From: Effrenium voratum
Lineage: Eukaryota > Sar > Dinophyceae > Suessiales > Symbiodiniaceae
Length of the DNA stretch: 64,000 nucleotides
Direction of reading: 5' to 3'
Assembly: GCA_963377175.1 (NCBI GenBank)
Contig: CAUJNA010003101.1
Location: 434,501-498,500, forward strand
Below the pieces are notes generated by a model that saw nothing but the letters and a program-made list of their open reading frames with translations, was not told the DNA's origin and did not search any database. Below are positions 47,590 through 57,098 of this stretch, piece after piece; the stretch's first letter is position 1, and each line of letters starts with the position of its first letter. The translations under genes and the position numbers were made by a program.

Positions 47590-47686
47590 CTGACAAGTCC
47601 TCGTCTGTGATCTCGCTGAGCACACGACCAGAAATGGACTCCTTGCGGAATCGCTGCTGCAATTCCTCATCCAGCCCCAGCGTCTC
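47590..47686 (-). CDS. SAM domain, central exon
   Basis: Acceptor GACACAAG-G, donor TTGTCAG-GC, 97 nt. Reads ETLGLDEELQQRFRKESISG then RVLSEITDEDLS. This is the classic SAM core: L-G-L-x-x-x, F-x-x-x-x-I-x-G, then L-x-x-L-T-x-E-D-L, with Ile replacing Leu before the Thr-Asp-Glu-Asp-Leu. Phase 0 at the start fits the preceding exon and phase 1 at the end fits the following exon. Confidence 0.85.
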
Positions 47687-47749
47687 CTTGTGTCTCATGA
47701 GAGTCATCCGGGGTCGGAACTTGACCGCTACGGTTGGATGAAAGCAGGA

Positions 47750-48001
47750 AAGGCTCAATTCCCCCTCCCCTAATTACCCCCTTACTTACCGACATAAAGG
47801 GAATTGCGAAATCGACTTTCACTCTGGTGCAGTCGTTGGGGAGAGGGTGGAGCTCGCCTAAAGCAATTGCATTTTGCTTTGATCGATGTGTCCGCCCGAA
47901 GGGCTAAAGCAAACTCCTCCCCTCTCAAAATGGCATCCGGAATCATTTCGTAGGCCAAGTAGGGAAAGCACTGATTCAATGCTGACATGTCTGCCGAATA
48001 A
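47750..48001 (-). other. intron between SAM exons; open frame inside
   Basis: The minus frame at 47782-47988 (NQCFPYLAYEMIPDAILRGE and on) looks protein-like. If it were an exon it would split the SAM domain after its first helix, which would destroy the fold, and the flanking exons join perfectly without it. I therefore treat it as intronic, with some doubt. Confidence 0.5.
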
Positions 48002-48401
48002 AATCATCCACGATCAAGCTCCTATCCGCCTCAAGACTCACACAACCCTAACCTGCTACACGGATTCCCCCTCTGCCCTTTTCCACCAACCCACCAAACA
48101 ACAAACACCAACCTCCAAACAAAAGCCACACAACCCCAACCTCCAAGCGCTTCAACTTCTCTCTCCAACGCTTCAGCTGTTGCCACCCGAACCAAAGAAA
48201 GCAATACTCAGTGATCGGAATGGTAGTGCACACTCACCCAAACCGCATCAAGCAAACGCAAAACTTGGTCGACACCCCGCAAAGGGATAACAGCAAGAGG
48301 GTATATATGTGTGTTGATCCTTGAGGTGTCAACGTTCAAACCAACCCGCCGTTGTCAACGCCCAAACCAACCCGCCCAAAGCCCTGAAAGAGCCACGGCG
48401 C

Positions 48402-48476
48402 CAGGAAGTCGCAGACCTGGTCCACAGACCACTCCCCCAGCGCCGGGCGGCTGCGGAGTCGGAAGGCCACCGCCAT
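48402..48476 (-). CDS. SAM domain, N-terminal exon with likely start codon
   Basis: Starts at ATG in GCCATGGCG, a good initiation context, and runs 25 codons, MAVAFRLRSRPALGEWSVDQ then VCDFL, to a TTCCTG-GC donor. EWSVDQVCDFL is the standard first SAM helix (W-S-V-x-x-V-x-x-W/F-L). Joined in phase with the 47686 exon it continues to ETLGLDEELQ, as in canonical SAM domains. The frame is open upstream of the ATG to about 48518, so a spliced-in upstream exon is also possible. Confidence 0.7.
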
Positions 48477-49280
48477 GGCGGAAGATCGGTGGTGATTGGG
48501 TGCTGAGCCAACTGGCAAAAGCGGTTGGGGTCAGCAAAGGTCTTGGAATTTGTTCCAAACGGGATTGTCTGGGCTAAACGTCGTAGAATTTTGTTCAACA
48601 CCATTTGGTTTGTCTCTCCAATCCAAATGGCGTTCCGAACAACACAAATGGGGTGTTTTTTCTTGGGAAGCCCCATTGATGATTGTGCGGAGGAGAACAT
48701 GTGACGGATGTCTCTGAATATGGGCAACACCTGGGAAACACCAGAACAGGTACTTGTTTCTCACTGGCTTCCCTTTCCAGCCACCCAAGACAGGTGAACT
48801 CACACCAAGACGCGCCTATGTGTGACAGCCCTGCTAGGGCCCCTCAAGCTGGATAATCAATCGTCTGGATCCAGCCAGTCGTGCCGGAGTTTACTGAGAA
48901 TAACGTATCAGCCGCAAACAATGCAGCTTCAATACTTTACAGTACTTGTTTCTGTAATCTTCATGCAGCTGCAAAATACTCAATGAAATTGAGACTGGTG
49001 GCTGTCAATGGAGCACCGTGGATTCAGCAAATCCAAACAAGTATTTTTGTCAAACCTCGGCATGTCGCAAACAAGTGCAGTTTTTGAACTGGTTTGTGCG
49101 CCCACGTTGTCAAGCATGATCATGTTGAGAACACAGCCCACCAAAACCGTTGTATCTACTCAAGCCTTCATTTCATTCACTAAGAAGTGCTTCTTTTCAC
49201 GGCATCCATCAAAATCGTTGTTGGGAACTTCCGGGCGCAGGAATCAGGGAGCAGCAGTGGAGCAAATGCACCCGTCCCAG

Positions 49281-49337
49281 GCCTAGATCCTTGATCTGGC
49301 GCATCTCACTCGCAGGCACAGCCATGACGCAAACTCC
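49281..49337 (-). CDS. Na+/Ca2+ exchanger exon after alpha-1 repeat
   Basis: Acceptor GCCGCCAG-G, probable donor ATCTAG-GC. Reads GVCVMAVPASEMRQIKDLG. In Na+/Ca2+ exchangers (NCX/SLC8 type) the alpha-1 repeat is followed by I/V-C-V, a V-P-x-G-E motif and R-x-I-K-D/H-L; this exon matches that, with A-S-E for the usual D/E-G-E. Lies 0.73 kb downstream of the GSAAFNLFVII exon. Other minus frames here are also open, but only this one matches a family. Confidence 0.65.
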
Positions 49338-50071
49338 CTGGCGGCCGCGAGGGCTTTGAAGGCTTCCAATTCCACGGATAACACGTTGATCAAAAACCCA
49401 GCCCTTGAACGTTCCAAATAGGCTGCAAACAGAAGACTTTATTTTTAAACAATGCATAGCGACAAAAAGGTTCCAACCTGAAGAGCTTGAGGATCAATCT
49501 GTCTCGCCTACTTGGCATTCCTCCAGAGTCAAAGACCCCGTCGCACCCTGCTTGCCCTCCGTTCTCCTTTGGACTAGGTTGCCTTGGCAAGAGAATCCGC
49601 GCTGTGTTTTTTTTCCAAGGTGTTCCCTTGAGGATAAGCTGTCTTTCGGCAAGAGCCTCCGAATGGGAAATCTGTGCTTGGCTGTTGGCCTCTCCAGAAG
49701 CTCTGTTCTGAAAGGCCAGTTGCTCCGGGGACCTGCGGAATGTTGAACCGGAATTTTAAGTCGAGCACCTCCTATGGGGACAATGCTGGAGATGAGGGCT
49801 AGCTAGTGGGTCACGAAAGGTCATTTCCAACTTCCAACCACTTTGCCCTGGTGTCGTCGCAAGGGATTCCGAGATTCTGACTGAAGGCTTGCTGAAACGG
49901 ATCGTGCATGGAAAGGCATCTGAAGAACATTGACTCAGTGATACCGGTGCCTCAAGCTTAAACCCCTAGTTGTTAAACAAAATCATCCAGTATCACAGAA
50001 ACGCCAAATGCCTGCTGTCACAGCGGGGTGCAAAGGCATGTCCCCACCCCGAAAACCAAAGCAGGGCTCCC

Positions 50072-50107
50072 GGCTATGATGACGAACAAGTTGAAGGCAG
50101 CGGAGCC
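50072..50107 (-). CDS. Na+/Ca2+ exchanger alpha-1 repeat, second helix micro-exon
   Basis: A 36-nt exon reading GSAAFNLFVIIA after a TTTGAAG-G acceptor. G-S-A-A-F-N-x-F-x-I-I is the hallmark of the second half of the alpha-1 repeat of Na+/Ca2+ exchangers, which contributes the Asn and backbone ligands of the ion site. The next residues should be VCV, found in the 49337 exon. The donor cannot be placed cleanly (GCC followed by GGGAGC), so the junction may use a non-standard site. Confidence 0.75.
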
Positions 50108-52384
50108 TTCAAAGCGCCAATGGATAGACCGGGTGTCAGAAGGCTTTGCTGGGCCCGCCTTTAAGAAACTGTGGAGAAGGACTCCAACATTAAAACAAAA
50201 ACAAAAACATGCAACGTGCAAGGGCCCGGGAGGTCACTTTAAGTAACCATCGAATGCCAGGGTCAAATATCCTGCTGTGCTTGATTGAGATCGGCGTCCA
50301 GAATTACGTCTGACTAATGATCGATGCATGTCGATGCTGCTACACCTCCCCCTCCAAGATGGTGGATCCAGAAATCGGCAAACTGGGTCTTGGCCATACG
50401 AAACAAAAGGCTTATCTTCTGCTCATGGCCTTGAGCATGCCCTCCGATTGCAAAGCTTGGCCAAGGTTTCACTCCGGCAAAACCCCGGGCCTACGATGGT
50501 GGCTGGCCCCAGCTCTCCAGCAAAGCAGCCGTTCCTGGCTCGCCAAAGGCTTCAAACGAGACCAGAAACACGGAGGGAAGAACCCTGTGGTTCTCATGTT
50601 GGCCCCATATTTAGAACCCCGCTCCGAATTGGCACGATCCAACTTCGGGGGTTCTTCAGGGCCCCTGCCCCCCGGGAATTGCACAATGCTCGGCCAAAGG
50701 AAATCCGAAAACGCAAAAAGACGAAAGCGCTGACCAACAGCCAGGTGAGGAATCCCACGAGAATCCCTGAAACACTATAATTACAGGAACCCCGTTCCAT
50801 TCTATTGGTGGATGAAAGGAAGCCCAACCTGTCAAACATAAAATGTACTTGCAAATGATCCTCGAAGTTGCGTCTGTTCAAGACCAAATCATACCAAATT
50901 GGCGTTGGCGCGCGGAGAAGCCCACACAAACTTGACATGCGTGAGAGGACATTTGACACCATTGTGGTACTCAATGTTACCTTGAGACGTTGCTCAAAGG
51001 GGCGTTGACATGGCTCACTGATGTTGACTCATGGACAGTCCGCGCAACTAACAAAGCCGAATCGCCGCTGGAGAAAGGGGGCTCAAGCTTGCTTGAAGCA
51101 AGGAAACTGCGACAGGATGGGGAAACTGGTGCTATTGAACTGCGAACAGAGCAGTTGCAAGACTGAAGGATGGCCAAGACTTCCGACTCCACACCCCAAG
51201 TTTGGCCGGGGGCGCCCTATGATCTCCACTACAGAGAGCAGAATCTCTGGCCTTGAATGCAGTGCTCCACACTTGCCACAGGCACTTCAAAATGAAGGCT
51301 GGCTACCAGACAGTCAATGTGAGTCAAACCAGAGGCAGGTACTCAAGGAGTCTACCCAAGTTTCGATTCTAGCTGTGACGGCACCCCAGCCTTGTTTCTG
51401 CCAAGGTCGAGGGGCTGCAAGGAACATGCACAACATGTCCAACATCGCTTCAAGCACCAGAAAGACCCTCCCGCCTTTCTCAAGGTTTTCATTCCTTCCA
51501 TCTGCGGAGGCGTCCCATCAAAGCAACTCGGAAAATGCCAATGCCCAGTTCGTCAAGGAAAACTTTCTGGCACGCCCCGACGGTGACTCACCAAAGAGGC
51601 AAGTGAAAGGCATACAAGCAAATACAAAAAACTGCCGTGGGAAAGAAATCGCGCGTCCCTCCTTTATGTGTCTTCTATGTTTGTCACAAAAGTATCCCGC
51701 TGTATGCTCCAAAAGGTGATGCTCAGGCCTAGCAAGCGAAGAAGTGCAGGGAACACTATGGTTCAGTTGGGTGAAATGGATGGCAAAACCTTCCCCATAA
51801 TTATTTTTCTGACGGAAAGGAATTGCACCATCTACTTTCACCGGACAGGCTACCCAACTGGCTGTGGCGAAACACTGAAGGATACACAAAAAGGAACACA
51901 ATCTCCTGTCGGTCTGTTCCGCAAATACATGCCCACCCCAAATGGAGATGTTCCCGTGGACAAAGCAATTGACAACACCGACCTGCCCAAAGCTCTGAGT
52001 CCTCTGGGTCCGAAACATTTAAGCCACACCCAACTGCAAGCACCCGTCCCACAAACCAACAAACCAACAAACCAACAAACACACACAATTCTGCCCAAGT
52101 AGTTCAAGGGAGGAGGTGAGTCCTGTCGTCAAAACTCCGATTTTTGCAAACATCAGAATGGCGGCCTTCTTCACACACCCACCCATTAGAAAGGGCACCC
52201 TCAAAGATGGGCGTTGCCCCCCTTCAAACAAAAAGGTGTGTCGAAATTGGGCTTGGACCATTTCAATGGTGGCCTTCTTTTTGCTTTCCCGTTTAACCAA
52301 GCTAATCAAAAGGGGTACCTTGCCCCGAAGAAACACACACCCGTACGCATCCTTCTCACTGGGCCCCAAATGGATTTGCTGGCT

Positions 52385-52616
52385 TGCGGTGCTCCAAATA
52401 CCACGGGCTTCCAAAAAAGCGCTAAAACACGCAAACAACCCCAAGCACGCCAAACCCTCCCAAATCCACGCAAACTCCAAACACTTCACATACCGCACAA
52501 TGGCAAAAACTCACAAAATCTCCAACACTCACAAACCTCCGAAAATTCCAAAAAAGCAAACTCCGAAAACCCCCCCAACTCCCAAGCTGCACAAACTCTT
52601 AACAAACTGAAAATCT
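52385..52616. repeat. degenerate CAAACTCC-type satellite, block 1
   Basis: Irregular tandem words such as CAAACTCCAAACAC, CACAAAC and AACTCCCAA of about 9-13 bp. It gives Thr/Lys/Pro-rich and Phe/Ser/Leu-rich frames in all six readings. Confidence 0.75.
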
Positions 52617-53189
52617 TCAAGCGCCGGCCAACGATGCGGCTCTCCCCCGCTTTGTCTTGTGCCCTTGCGCAGGGCACAAAGGCAACGGTCGGCAAGGCGA
52701 TCTTCTTTGGAGAGGACTGTTGGCTCTTGGGGGTTTTGGGGTAATGAAATGGGGCTGCGATGGCTGAGTAATAAACATGTGACCCTCGGACAATGTGTTT
52801 GCTCGGCGTTTTGGGAATGACCGAATGAATAATATGTCCGTCATATGACGCTCACAATTGGTTTAAAGTTCGACAATCAACTGAGCGAAGAGCGTAACGA
52901 GAGAATAACATCATGCTTTCATGCAAAGCTCAATAGCCCAATTTTGATGGTAACAATTTGATCTTAATATCATTACTTCCTATGCCTCAAGTGCTTTCCG
53001 GACTTGGTTGAAGCCAGTGAATCCCACCAGAAAAGCTGCCGCAAGAACGTGGGGACTTCTTGAACGACGGTTTCCCCACTTTCTTGCTGCGGTTCCAACA
53101 GTGCTGAGAGGTTGCACTTTTGCTGGTGTCCTTATCATTTGGCTGGCGTGTGCGTGCAGTGCTGAGCGGGCGCACATAAACAAAAAGAA

Positions 53190-53660
53190 ACAAACCGCAG
53201 AAACACCCAAACTCACAAAGCTACTCGCACAACTCCAAACACTTCAAACATTCCAAAAACTCTCAACACTCCCAAAGCTCAAGAAAAAACACAAACTTCT
53301 AAAACTTCCAAAACTTCCAAAACTCCCAAACGTTAAAGAACTCTCAAAACTCCAAAGACTGCAAAACTCCCAAAACTCCGAAGCTCCCAAACTCGCGAAC
53401 CGCAAATAAAGAAATATTCTCAAACACACCCTCCAAGAACTCATGGAAGAACTTCAATCAAACCATCCACAAACTCTAATAGCTCAACAGAACTCCAACA
53501 AACTCTCCCAACAAACTCTAAACAAACTCTCAAACAACTCCCCGAACTCACTGACAAACTCGAAACACTCCAAACAAACTCCTCAAAAACTTAAGAACAG
53601 CAAAGAACTCTACACACTCCGAAGACAACTCCAAGCAAAGCCCCCCCTCTCAAAAACGAA
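53190..53660. repeat. degenerate CAAACTCC-type satellite, block 2
   Basis: Longer block of the same family: AACTTCCAAAACTTCCAAAACTCCC near 53300-53330, ACTCTAAACAAACTCTC near 53510-53540. Unit 9-12 bp, never fully regular. A weaker stretch of similar words lies at 48040-48150. Confidence 0.8.
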
Positions 53661-53993
53661 AGTGGACCTGAAACCTGGGCTGCTAAAGGATTAACTTGCG
53701 CTGGGTGAAATGGACACCCCCATCAGCTTCCCCCCAATTGGGCTGGTTGGAAGTTGGGGGCTACCCCCATTTGGTTTGAAAAGCAATTTGGGGTTCAAAC
53801 CCCACATTCTCAGTCCAAACCAACTAGTGGGAAGCTGAAGTAGACCCACTAAAAACCACCTGAAAAGCTCCAAACCACTAACCCCAAAAGCACCAACCCA
53901 CGAAACCCGATAAAACACTTCCCACCAGAACCAACCAAAAACCCACCCCAAAACCCTCAAGAGAACCATCCGCATTCCCGGATGGTCGGGCAC

Positions 53994-54052
53994 CCCGGCG
54001 CGGAGGAGCCCAGCGCCAAGAGCGTGAGGTTGGCCACGGTGCCGTTCCACAC
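53994..54052 (-). CDS. Na+/Ca2+ exchanger alpha-1 repeat, first helix exon
   Basis: About 59 nt after a GCCCCAG-G acceptor, reading VWNGTVANLTLLALGSSAP. This is the diagnostic alpha-1 motif of Na+/Ca2+ exchangers, W-N-x-T-V-x-N-L-T-L-x-A-L-G-S-S-A-P, with the ion-binding Thr/Ser and the conserved S-S-x-P intact. The donor is probably CCGGG-GTGCCC. In the protein it is followed by E-I-L-L, which would come from an exon not found. These exchangers move Na+ in and Ca2+ out across a membrane. Confidence 0.9.
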
Positions 54053-54114
54053 CTGGGGCGGTTGGTTTAAACAGATCTGATATTCGCATGTTGGTTGCGT
54101 TGATGTAAATCTTT

Positions 54115-54142
54115 GCTTTAAGAAGAAGAAGAAGAAGAAGAC
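54115..54142. repeat. AAG/GAA triplet microsatellite
   Basis: Seven tandem GAA units; TTC-rich on the gene strand, about 60-90 bp upstream of the 54052 acceptor, so it may form part of that intron's pyrimidine tract. Confidence 0.85.
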
Positions 54143-54940
54143 GCCACATCTGTACCGGTGGTTGTGTTGGTTTAAGAATAAGAAGAAGACAAAAGTACGA
54201 CTGTAGAAGTATACAACCAATGGAAAACCATGTTATAACAACCTTCTTGATATTGTAATCAGACTTGTAGCCTGTTTGTGGCCACGCTCTATCCATTTTG
54301 TCCAGGGTGTATACCCTGCTGCACAATGGTGTGGTAAGTATGTCCACCCCACCGAAGGGAACTGACTCAACATTGGAGGTTCAAAACAAGAACACATATA
54401 TTTCCAGGAGGGGCGGGGCGCGGCCTCAAAAGTATCTAAACAGTTTGCCATTGCCTGGGTTGCCAGTCTATAACACTAGGTATGATTCGTATACCCAAGT
54501 TTCCATGCCAGGAAGACTCGAACCAGGATGTAATTTAGTCTCACATTGTATGCATCCCCGCTTTGGGCAACCCTCACACACTGCAAGCCTGCACATTTGA
54601 AACCAAGCCGCGCTCACGGTGATCACCCGACCGGTGGACCTGGCGGGCATAAGATGGTCAGCTTGGTGAGTGCCGACCTTTTGTGGCAAGCTTCGCTGGT
54701 TAGCTGGTATTGTCGCCACTGATTTGAAGGGATCGGCTGGCTTCAAAGTATGGACACTTGCTGCCGTAGGTTGAGAGTACTGATCACGACTTGCCCAATG
54801 GCATGCACACATTTGGTTTGGCTCCAACTTGGGCATCCATAGCCCAGCTATCAGTCAGAGTCACAGCCATCTGGTCTGCAACTGAGCCACCAACCATCGC
54901 CCCAATGGCTCCCCAAACTGCGCCTCTGCAGCACTCTCCT

Positions 54941-54988
54941 CTTGGTGCTCGTGATGCCCTCGATGGCCTCTACGAACTTGTCCGCCGC
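54941..54988 (-). CDS. Na+/Ca2+ exchanger exon before alpha-1 repeat
   Basis: After TTTCCAAG-G the frame reads AADKFVEAIEGITSTK. Family members carry A-D-x-F-M/V-x-x-I-E-x-I-T-S at the end of the second membrane helix just before the alpha-1 repeat; the match is close. The donor lies within the next few bases and is ambiguous. The link to V-W-N-G in the 54052 exon is normally about 10-20 residues, so one more small exon may be missing. Upstream membrane exons were not identified. Confidence 0.75.
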
Positions 54989-57066
54989 CTTGGAAAAGTT
55001 GCAGCGACGATGGCTCTCCAAGCTCCGGGAGAAAATGGAGGGCCAGGGCCAGAGACACTCGACATCCACGAAAAAGTACGGTGTCTTGGCGATCCTTGCT
55101 TAGTGAACACAAACGGCGTCCTGCTGTTCCGCCTTGCACGAAAGGCCATGATATGGACATAGTCATCATAGGGCGCATTGATTGTGATGATCTATTCTTC
55201 AACAACCGATCCATGGAACAAACACAAATGCTGCTTTGACTCCCACACAACCACGAGCTTGACGCCCCTGTGTGGAAGGCAAAGCGAATCTTATGCTTCA
55301 ACACCATGGATCCCGCTTGAAATTGCTCTTTGGGTAGCCAATCTTGATACATCCCACGTGTCATTGGCAGATTCCATGAGAAAAAAGCGAGCCCCTTGGC
55401 AGAAGTAAACGTGGCGGCCATGCGATGTTGACACCCAAGAAGATGTACAGCATCGCCACCATGTAAATGGTTGCTCTGACCCATCCTGCCGACATGGGTC
55501 TCACAACCTTTGTATCGGCGGCCCTCGGTGCTCCCGCTGGTCTTGGGCCGACCTCAATCAGCCTTGCAAACGGAACGTCAACACCTCTGAGAACCCCTTG
55601 AAAAGGCTGACCTATGCTTGGGGCGCGAGGTGCTTGGTAAAATGAATATGGGCTCTATACTAAATACCCCTCACTTCTCACTGGACGCTCCGCTGCAGTC
55701 AGGAGCCGTCCTTCCCATTTCACCTCTTCGGTGGTCAGAGGGAAAATCAAGCCTCGGCCTCGCCAGCTCGCGACATCGGCTGTCGGCTTCGAATCTTCAC
55801 AAGTCCGGGAGATGGGGCTGGTTGCGCCTGCGCAAGAACTAATCCCTGGACAATGTTTCCATCCGATGGCTGTGGGAAACTTGGGAGGTCATGACAAGTC
55901 CCTTGGTGTAGAGAAGACCCAAGCAATGTTTCGTAGCAGAAGACTGTCCAGAATGCTTCATGTCAGGGCGCTTCGGGCCACACACAGTTGCGTCACTGCC
56001 GCGTTTCGCAATGCGAGACTGACGAAGATGAAACCCGCTTCTGGCTTCGTGTTCAAAAGACTTACAAATGAGCATGCCATGTGTGGGGCCTCCAACTTTA
56101 GCTAAAACCCCACTAAGACAAGCTATTCCCTGCACAAATCATGAGAGTTCAGCGTTCACCCTCCGAAGCATTTTAGACCCTTCCAGTGGAGAAAGTAGAC
56201 CTTGGTCACTGACAGCTGGTCAGACAAATGACTACCCTAAAAATGCCAGCTTTGGCATGGAACCAGGTCTGCGACTATCCAACCATGACGATTTCCAAAC
56301 ATGTTTCTGACAGTGTTCGATCTTTGTTGGTTGTTAACTAACATTTGTTAAACTTGTTTTTGGATGTATTTGTTGTAACGCAAGGCCACTTGTTCAACAT
56401 CTCGCGCGGCCAGAAAACATGTTCAGGTCCGGCCGGTGAGTTTCAGCGCTTCCAATGGCAGGATCCCGTTACTTCTTGATCCCTTGCTTAGCGCTTCATA
56501 CAAACAAACCTGCGCAGGCGCCATGAGTATCCAGTGTCGTCACGCTCAGCGATCTAGACGCGCGCGCTTATGGAGTAAAAGCAAGCCAAAGGCATCCATG
56601 TCACGTTGCAGTCGGAAGCCACAAAGTAAGACTGATTGAACCGCTGTTTGAAGCGAACTTGTTGCATGTTGTGACATGGCTGTTTGTTTTTTGCCGTCCT
56701 ACCCCCCTTGGACCACTCTCGGGGCTGGTAGTCTGCAGGATTAAGGGTCTTAGAACACTGCAATCTGGCAAAGGCCTGTCCCCTTCCATCATTAGTAGAA
56801 AAGTGAGTGAACTTCGGATTGGTTCTGACAAACCTGGGGTTCCTCATGTGCAGTGAGAAAATGATCCACTATATCTACTGTACGGAGTCTTTGGGCTCGG
56901 GTCCCACGGATGTATCCGAAGTGAACCTTCCATTTAGTTATATAATGGCATATGGATTCACACCTGAGAAGGAAGCGCACGAAAGCCAGCTTGTTCCCCG
57001 TGCAAGTGCCCTTCAGCGCGGGAAATCGCCCTTTGCGTCCCAGCAGCACCACAGGCTATGCTGAAC

Positions 57067-57098
57067 TTGAATAGCACCGTTAAGAGTTCTTAACGTGC
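57067..57098. repeat. palindromic repeat family, copy 1
   Basis: TTGAATAGCACC followed by the palindrome GTTAAGA-GT-TCTTAAC and GTGC. Preceded by GGCTATGCTGAAC, which also precedes copy 3, and followed further on by CACT...GGCCGGCATTCTTG, also shared with copy 3. Confidence 0.85.

Larger units (their letters stand above)
50108..53993. other. intron DNA of the exchanger gene; satellites
   Basis: The expected exon between SSAP and GSAAFN (about E-I-L-L-S...G-T-I-V in the family) was not found here. Contains the ACTCCAAA-like arrays at 52.4-52.6 and 53.2-53.65 kb. Chance-length frames (for example plus 51021-51719) have no family features. A minus stretch at about 50990-51110 (SKLEPPFSSGDSALLVARTV) is protein-like but unbounded. 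Confidence 0.45.

Noticed and set aside
51021..51719. 232-codon plus-strand open frame
   Set aside because: Opposite strand to all supported exons, mixed low-information composition, no domain; overlaps another candidate minus stretch.
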